From JBBRUG01 sp038247995 (GTDB lineage Bacteria; Chloroflexota; Chloroflexia; Chloroflexales; Chloroflexaceae): a stretch of 9,871 nucleotides of DNA. Positions within the stretch are counted from its first letter, which is position 1; each line of letters begins with the position of its first letter. Both the position numbers and the translations under genes were made by a program. This document shows positions 5,387 through 9,871 of this stretch, one piece after another. Below the pieces are notes generated by a model. That model had not been told where the DNA came from and did not search any database. It saw only the letters and a program-made list of their open reading frames with translations. The stretch lies in NCBI GenBank assembly GCA_038247995.1, contig JBBRUG010000227.1, positions 1 to 9,871 on the forward strand, given 5' to 3'.

Positions 5387-6839
5387 ACAGCACCGGACGG
5401 CGGGTGTGCCAATCTGTCGCGTGCTGGTAGGCGTCGCCCACACGCAGCAGGGTCGCCTCGTCAAAGGGGCGTCCGATCAGCTGCAAGCCCACCGGCAGCG
5501 CACTGCTGAAACCGCATGGCACAACCAGGCTCGGCACACCGGCCAGATTGATCGGCAGGGTACAGACATCACTCAGATACATTGCCAGCGGATCATCAAG
5601 CTTCTGCCCAATCTTGAAGGCCACCGTCGGCGTGGTCGGCGTCGCCAGTACATCGACCTGCGTGAAGATCGTTTCGAAATCGCGCTTGATCAGCGTCCGT
5701 ACCTGCTGGGCACGCTTGTAATAGGCATCGTAGTAGCCCGCCGAAAGCGCATACGTGCCGAGCATAATCCGCCGCCGCACTTCGGGGCCGAAACGCCGCC
5801 CACGGGTGAGCTCGATCTCGTCCCACATGGTGTCGCCGGGCTCACGCGGGCCATAACGTACGCCGTCGAAGCGGGCCAAGTTTGCGCTCGCCTCAGCCGG
5901 CGCAATAATATAATAGGTAGGCAGCGCGTAACCGGTATAGGGCAACGAAACATCAACCACCTCGGCGCCGCGATCGCGCAGCACAGCGATTGCCTCGCGG
6001 GTGGCCGCCGCGACGCCCGGCTCCATCCCCTCGACAAAATATTCCTTCGGCACACCAATCCGCAAGCCGCGCATATCACCCGAAAGCGCCGCCGTATAAT
6101 CGGGCACCAGCGCGGTGGAACTGGTACCGTCACGCGGGTCGTGGCCGGCGATCACCTGCATGATCAAGGCCAGATCAGCAACACTCCAGGCCATCGGGCC
6201 GATCTGATCGAGCGACGAACCAAAGGCGATCAGGCCGAAACGGCTCACGCGGCCGTAGGTCGGCTTGAGGCCGCTGATCCCGCAAAGCGCAGCCGGCTGG
6301 CGGATCGAGCCGCCGGTATCGGTGCCGAGGCTGGCCGGCACCTGGCTTGCCGCCACCGTCGCCGCGCTGCCGCCCGAACTGCCGCCCGGCACGCGCTCCA
6401 GATCCCAGGGGTTGGCTGTGGTATGATACGCGCTCTGCTCGGTGCTGGAACCCATCGCGAACTCGTCGCAGTTCAGCTTGCCGACGTTTATCGCGCCGCC
6501 GGCTTGCAATCGCTCAACGACCGTAGCATTATAGGGCGGCACAAAACCTTCTAGAATGCGCGAGCCGGCGGTTGTAGCGACACCGGACGTACACAACACA
6601 TCTTTGATCCCGATTGGAATGCCGTGCAATGGGCCGGAAGCGCCGTTCGCCCGCGCCGCATCAGCCGCCCGCGCCTGCGCCAACGCCAGATCCGCTGTAA
6701 CCGTCAAGTAAGCCCGCACCTGCGGCTCAGTAGCGGCAATCCGCGCCAGCGCGGCCTCAGTCAATTCCAAAGCAGTCACATCGCCCGCATCGAGCGCAGC
6801 CCGCGCGGCAGTAACTGTCAGTGCATGCAACTCGGTCAT
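5385..6839 (-). CDS. gatA: Asp-tRNA(Asn)/Glu-tRNA(Gln) amidotransferase subunit A
   Basis: GatA is the glutaminase subunit of GatCAB, which releases ammonia from glutamine to convert Glu-tRNA(Gln), and in many species Asp-tRNA(Asn), into the correctly amidated tRNAs. The product has 484 residues, the usual family length. The amidase signature is complete: GIPIGIKD with catalytic Lys79, PGGSSGGSAA with cis-Ser154, and GTDTGGSIRQPA with nucleophile Ser178. These positions coincide with those of characterised GatA enzymes, which supports the chosen start. ATG 6839 is preceded by AGGGAG at a good distance; an upstream in-frame start at 6881 would add 14 residues without family support. SGLKPTYGRVSRFGLIAFGSSLDQIGP and the C-terminal LPVGLQLIGRPFDE also match. 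The protein is cytoplasmic. gatC and gatB are not adjacent; the gene stands alone, convergent with rpmB and divergent from the exported protein. Confidence 0.97.
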   Translation of the reverse strand: MTELHALTVTAARAALDAGDVTALELTEAALARIAATEPQVRAYLTVTADLALAQARAADAARANGASGPLHGIPIGIKDVLCTSGVATTAGSRILEGFVPPYNATVVERLQAGGAINVGKLNCDEFAMGSSTEQSAYHTTANPWDLERVPGGSSGGSAATVAASQVPASLGTDTGGSIRQPAALCGISGLKPTYGRVSRFGLIAFGSSLDQIGPMAWSVADLALIMQVIAGHDPRDGTSSTALVPDYTAALSGDMRGLRIGVPKEYFVEGMEPGVAAATREAIAVLRDRGAEVVDVSLPYTGYALPTYYIIAPAEASANLARFDGVRYGPREPGDTMWDEIELTRGRRFGPEVRRRIMLGTYALSAGYYDAYYKRAQQVRTLIKRDFETIFTQVDVLATPTTPTVAFKIGQKLDDPLAMYLSDVCTLPINLAGVPSLVVPCGFSSALPVGLQLIGRPFDEATLLRVGDAYQHATDWHTRRPVL

Positions 6840-6845
6840 ATGATC

Positions 6846-6877
6846 TCCCTGCGCAGCTCGCTTGCGCGGCAATTGTA
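6846..6877 (-). promoter_or_regulatory. Putative gatA -10 element and ribosome-binding site
   Basis: On the minus strand TACAAT (6877-6872) is a one-mismatch -10 box and is identical to the -10 of rpmB. No convincing -35 is seen 16-18 bases upstream. The ribosome-binding site AGGGAG lies near 6850-6845, about five bases before the ATG. The leader would be about 27 bases long. The remaining divergent gap up to 7035 shows no other clear signal. Confidence 0.45.
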
Positions 6878-7035
6878 GCACACACCTAGAGCACTGAGCA
6901 GAATGACTGAGCCGCAGAGGCCACTGAACCGGGTAACTTGCTGTGCTCGCGCCTGGCTATGCAGGCTCAATCGATCTGAGAAAGGCTGTAAGCGGTTGTC
7001 CCCTTGTCCCTTTATTACCATGCTACCCTATCACC

Positions 7036-9687
7036 ATGCGTTACATACACTTGATCATTATTAGCCTGCTCTTGCTGTTTCCGACGCCGCCGATGGCGCA
7101 GACCCAGCAGGTGCTGCGCTGTACCCAGGCCCTCGCCGACCCGCAGGTAGCAGCGCCGGCAGACGCTTCGCCCTGGCGCCAGTTGCGACCAACCCGCCAG
7201 ATCACCACCGCACAGAGCCGCTCCACGCCGCAGTCGATCGCACTGCTCGGCGCAACCGGCCTCGGCCCAATTACCGGGCAGACGATCGCCATCCCCGCCG
7301 CGACGACGGAGCTCTACGGCACACTCTATGCGCGCTTCCCTGGCGGCATCGACCCCGCAGCGACGGTGCAACTCACCCTCTATACAGACGACTCGATCGA
7401 TCCGGTTGATGCCATTTATACCGCAACCTTTCCCCATGATGCCGGCTCAACCAACGCCTGGCGCCGCTTCGATTGGGAGCTCACCGACCCGGCCACGATC
7501 GCGCTCCTGGTTGAAGCAGCGGAGATAACCTTTGCCCTTGAACTGGTAAACACGCCAGGCGACCGAATCTGGCTCGACGATATTACCGCCAATGTTTGCA
7601 CACCGGCGGCAACGCTCAGCGGCAGCGTGACCAATAACGCCAACCCGACGACTAGCCTGGCCGGCGCAACACTCCTGCTGACACGCACCGATGCTACCAG
7701 CACACAAGTTGTCGCCACAACCCGCAGCGATGCTAGCGGCGGTTACAGCTTCAGCGGCGTGCCCGCCCTCGCCGCCGGCGCAGCCTACCAGATCTGGTAC
7801 ACCAACACCCCCGCTGCCACGAACCGACCGGCCGACCGGCTCGGCTGGCTTGCCGGGCCAGTCATCAGCACGCTCGCCGATGGCGCAAGCCGCAGCGGGC
7901 TGGATCTGGCGATCGACGATGTACAACTGGACGCGCCCGCGCCGAATGCCGCTGTCGTCGCCTCCAACAGTGCCCCGGTGACGTTACGTTGGTCGGGCCG
8001 TTCCGTCTCCGGCGAGCGCCAGCAGGTCTGTATCTACGACCCGCTGCGGATCGACCCGGAAACCCAAGCGCCGCCCGAGCTTTGTGGCCCACTGCTCGAT
8101 CCGGTGGCGGACACACTGCGCTTCAATCTGTCGCCGGCCACCTTCGCCGCCGCACCAACCCTTGGTTTCGCCTACGGGCGAACCTATCGCTGGCATGTGC
8201 GCACCGTGGGGCCACCAACGGGTACCGGCTTGCCGCCGCGTTCCGGCCGCTCGTTCTTCGAGCGTTCAATCACGCTGCTGGAACGATCCGTGCCAGCGCC
8301 GCCCAACAACCCGTTCAGCAGCGACCCTGGCTTACCAATTGCCGCGCCGGGCAGCGTCACATGGACACTGCTTGTGTATGCCGCCACCGATAACGCGCTG
8401 AGCGACGCCCAGCGTACGCCCGGCACCAATCGCGCCGATCTCTGGGTGAACAGCCTGCGCAATCTGGCGACGCGTTACCCCAACGTACGCATTGTGAGCC
8501 TGCTCGACCGCTATGGCGATAGCGGCGTTGAGTGGTGTTACCTGCCGCCCAACGCTGCCCCCAACTGCCGCATCCGGCCCGAAATAAACAGCGCCGATCC
8601 GGCGACCCTGACCGCATTTGTGCAGCAAGGCCTACAACGCTACCCGGCCCAACGCGCCGCTCTGGTTCTGCTTGGCCCGGGACATGCCGTTGGGGGCTTT
8701 GGCGTAGATGAAACCAGCCCCGACGCACCCGTCCTTGCGCCGACTGATCTTGCTGCTGCGCTGGACAATGCCACCCAGGCTGCCAATCGCCGCCTGGATC
8801 TTGTGCTGGCCCAGGCGCCCTTGATGGGCGAAGTTGATCTTGCGGCAAGCTTAGCGCCGGCGGCCGACTACCTCGTCGCCACGCCCGACCAGATCTGGCA
8901 GGTGAACATGTTTCCGCGCCTGCTCGCGCTGTTTACCAGCGCCCAGGGCAGCGATCCGCGCAACGTAGCGACAGGGCTAACCGGCGCTTACGCCGATGCT
9001 GTCAACCAGGCGGCCCGCGGACGCGCCTTTGTTATCCAGGCCTTCGATCTGCAACGAGCAGCTCTGATTCTGACCGAACGCGAGAACCTCGCCATCGCCC
9101 TGCGCACAGCGCTCAGCGCCGACGAGGTAACCATGCGCAACCTGCTCGATAGCGCGCGCCGCGCTGTCCAGGCCTACGACGCCTCCGGCAACGGGCGTCT
9201 GCGCGCCCTGGCAAATGCTGCCGGCGCATCGGTCGCCGCCGACGAAGACGCCTTCGTTGATCTGACTGGCCTGGCCAATTGGCTGGCCGATGAACTGATT
9301 GTGCCCGGCGATGTACGCGCCTCTGCCGCCGCATTGGCCGATCAACTGGAAGGCACCGCCGGATTCGTTATCGCTATGCGCAGGCAGAGCGGCCTGGGCA
9401 CCGCCGGCGTCCAGGTCGATCTTTCGCGCGCCAATGGCCCGGCGATCTTCCTGCCCGGCGCTGCCCAACTCGGCAACCAGCCGACCCTAAGCGACCTCTG
9501 GTTGCATCGTAATGCCACCGCCACAACCGCCTGGGCCGCCCTATTGCGCGATTTACGCGCCGGCGCCGCGCCCGGCAGCGGGCCGGCAGCCGTGCTGGAG
9601 ATCACCCCCGCCCAACCCGGCCTGCCCCTCCCGACTGGCGGCCGGATCGGCGGTACGGAAGTGTATTTGCCGCAAGTCGGGCGATAA
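7036..9687 (+). CDS. Exported multidomain protein with degenerate clostripain (C11)-like domain
   Basis: The product has 883 residues. ATG 7036 is chosen because a signal peptide follows at once (hydrophobic 6-15, likely cleavage after PPMA, residue 21); the longer GTG start at 6943 would hide it. No Shine-Dalgarno is visible. Domains: a beta-sandwich at 25-188 ending in IWLDDITANVC, with Cys29 and Cys188 possibly paired; a carboxypeptidase-regulatory-like beta domain at about 190-295 (LSGSVTNN, SDASGGYSFSGVPAL); an Ig/FN3-like domain at about 300-420 ending in YRWHVRTVGPP; and a C11-like region at about 440-650. The last shows WTLLVYAATDN (443-453), YPAQRAALVLLGPGH with His550, and LDLVLAQAPLMGEVDLA. 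In active clostripain-like peptidases the last motif reads DACLMG; here Pro595 takes the Cys place, so it is probably not an active peptidase. The last 230 residues are unassigned and end in VYLPQVGR. There is no C-terminal membrane helix, so it is secreted or surface-bound. Confidence 0.85.
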   Translation: MRYIHLIIISLLLLFPTPPMAQTQQVLRCTQALADPQVAAPADASPWRQLRPTRQITTAQSRSTPQSIALLGATGLGPITGQTIAIPAATTELYGTLYARFPGGIDPAATVQLTLYTDDSIDPVDAIYTATFPHDAGSTNAWRRFDWELTDPATIALLVEAAEITFALELVNTPGDRIWLDDITANVCTPAATLSGSVTNNANPTTSLAGATLLLTRTDATSTQVVATTRSDASGGYSFSGVPALAAGAAYQIWYTNTPAATNRPADRLGWLAGPVISTLADGASRSGLDLAIDDVQLDAPAPNAAVVASNSAPVTLRWSGRSVSGERQQVCIYDPLRIDPETQAPPELCGPLLDPVADTLRFNLSPATFAAAPTLGFAYGRTYRWHVRTVGPPTGTGLPPRSGRSFFERSITLLERSVPAPPNNPFSSDPGLPIAAPGSVTWTLLVYAATDNALSDAQRTPGTNRADLWVNSLRNLATRYPNVRIVSLLDRYGDSGVEWCYLPPNAAPNCRIRPEINSADPATLTAFVQQGLQRYPAQRAALVLLGPGHAVGGFGVDETSPDAPVLAPTDLAAALDNATQAANRRLDLVLAQAPLMGEVDLAASLAPAADYLVATPDQIWQVNMFPRLLALFTSAQGSDPRNVATGLTGAYADAVNQAARGRAFVIQAFDLQRAALILTERENLAIALRTALSADEVTMRNLLDSARRAVQAYDASGNGRLRALANAAGASVAADEDAFVDLTGLANWLADELIVPGDVRASAAALADQLEGTAGFVIAMRRQSGLGTAGVQVDLSRANGPAIFLPGAAQLGNQPTLSDLWLHRNATATTAWAALLRDLRAGAAPGSGPAAVLEITPAQPGLPLPTGGRIGGTEVYLPQVGR

Positions 9688-9706
9688 GGGCGTGGGGCGT
9701 GGGGCG

Positions 9707-9871
9707 TGCAAGCCGTGGGAAGGGTGGAGGTGTATTCTGTGTTTGCGTAGTTCCGTAGTTCCGTGGTTCCGTAGCTCAGTGGCTCAGTTCCACATCAGCC
9801 CCGTCAGTGATTCCGTGGGGCGTGCGGCGTACGGCGTGCGGCATGCAAGCCGTGGGAAGCGTAGTTCCGTA
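9707..9871. repeat. Intergenic short repeats running off the window end
   Basis: Two kinds of repeat fill the gap. A 16-bp direct repeat TGCAAGCCGTGGGAAG lies at 9707-9722 and 9844-9859. GCGTAGTTCCGTA lies at 9745-9757 and 9859-9871, the latter cut by the window edge. Between them are five contiguous 8-bp units at 9748-9787 (TAGTTCCG, TAGTTCCG, TGGTTCCG, TAGCTCAG, TGGCTCAG). GGGCGTG/CGGCGTG-type short units occur at 9688-9708 and 9815-9842. No open frame, hairpin terminator or RNA gene is convincing here. Confidence 0.8.

Noticed and set aside
5325..6554. 409-residue plus-strand frame opposite gatA
   Set aside because: GatA is certain on the other strand with all catalytic residues. This frame is rich in Arg/His/Gln as typical of an antisense shadow, and begins within the rpmB stop region without a ribosome-binding site of its own.
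6943..7035. N-terminal extension of the exported protein from GTG 6943
   Set aside because: It would place 31 residues ahead of a clear signal peptide; the ATG at 7036 fits secretion better.
9772..9790. tRNA D-arm-like string TAGCTCAGTGGCTCAG
   Set aside because: No acceptor stem, anticodon arm or T-arm at the right distances; the string is part of the 8-bp repeat array.

Overview
The window looks like chromosomal DNA from a GC-rich bacterium. The best guess is a member of Chloroflexota. This rests on the mix of a house-keeping mfd, rpmB and gatA with exported, alanine/proline-rich proteins without lipoboxes, a YbaY/YscW-like protein in a probably monoderm context, and an exported protein ending in a YLPxV-type tail. 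This placement is an inference and was not tested by a search. No phage, transposase, CRISPR array, rRNA or tRNA gene is visible.

Layout from left to right. (1) 2-2836, plus: the C-terminal part of mfd (transcription-repair coupling factor); its N-terminus lies outside the window. The reading frame carries three low-complexity, frame-preserving insertions built from short repeats. (2) 2837-3045: a convergent intergenic region with a perfect 12-bp inverted repeat and a rho-independent terminator. (3) 3046-4137 (or to 4209), minus: a cytoplasmic zinc-ribbon protein of unknown function. (4) 4138-4327: a divergent promoter region. (5) 4328-4858, plus: an exported YbaY/YscW-like protein with a sortase-like C-terminal tail, followed by a terminator. 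(6) 5083-5325, plus: rpmB (ribosomal protein L28) with a near-consensus promoter and a strong terminator shared with the convergent gatA. (7) 5385-6839, minus: gatA, the amidase subunit of Asp/Glu-tRNA amidotransferase, not accompanied by gatC or gatB. (8) 6840-7035: a divergent intergenic region. (9) 7036-9687, plus: a large exported multidomain protein whose second half resembles clostripain-type (C11) cysteine peptidases but seems to have lost the catalytic cysteine. (10) 9688-9871: non-coding short tandem and direct repeats that run off the window end.

The genes do not form one pathway. Each is its own transcription unit, in alternating orientation, with hairpin terminators in the convergent or downstream gaps. 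The most unusual aspect is repeat biology: four-unit heptamer arrays, a 48-bp hairpin-bearing repeat and an inverted-repeat element have all settled in frame in linkers of mfd, and other short repeats fill the gap at 9688-9871. The second point of interest is the apparent pseudo-peptidase at 7036-9687.
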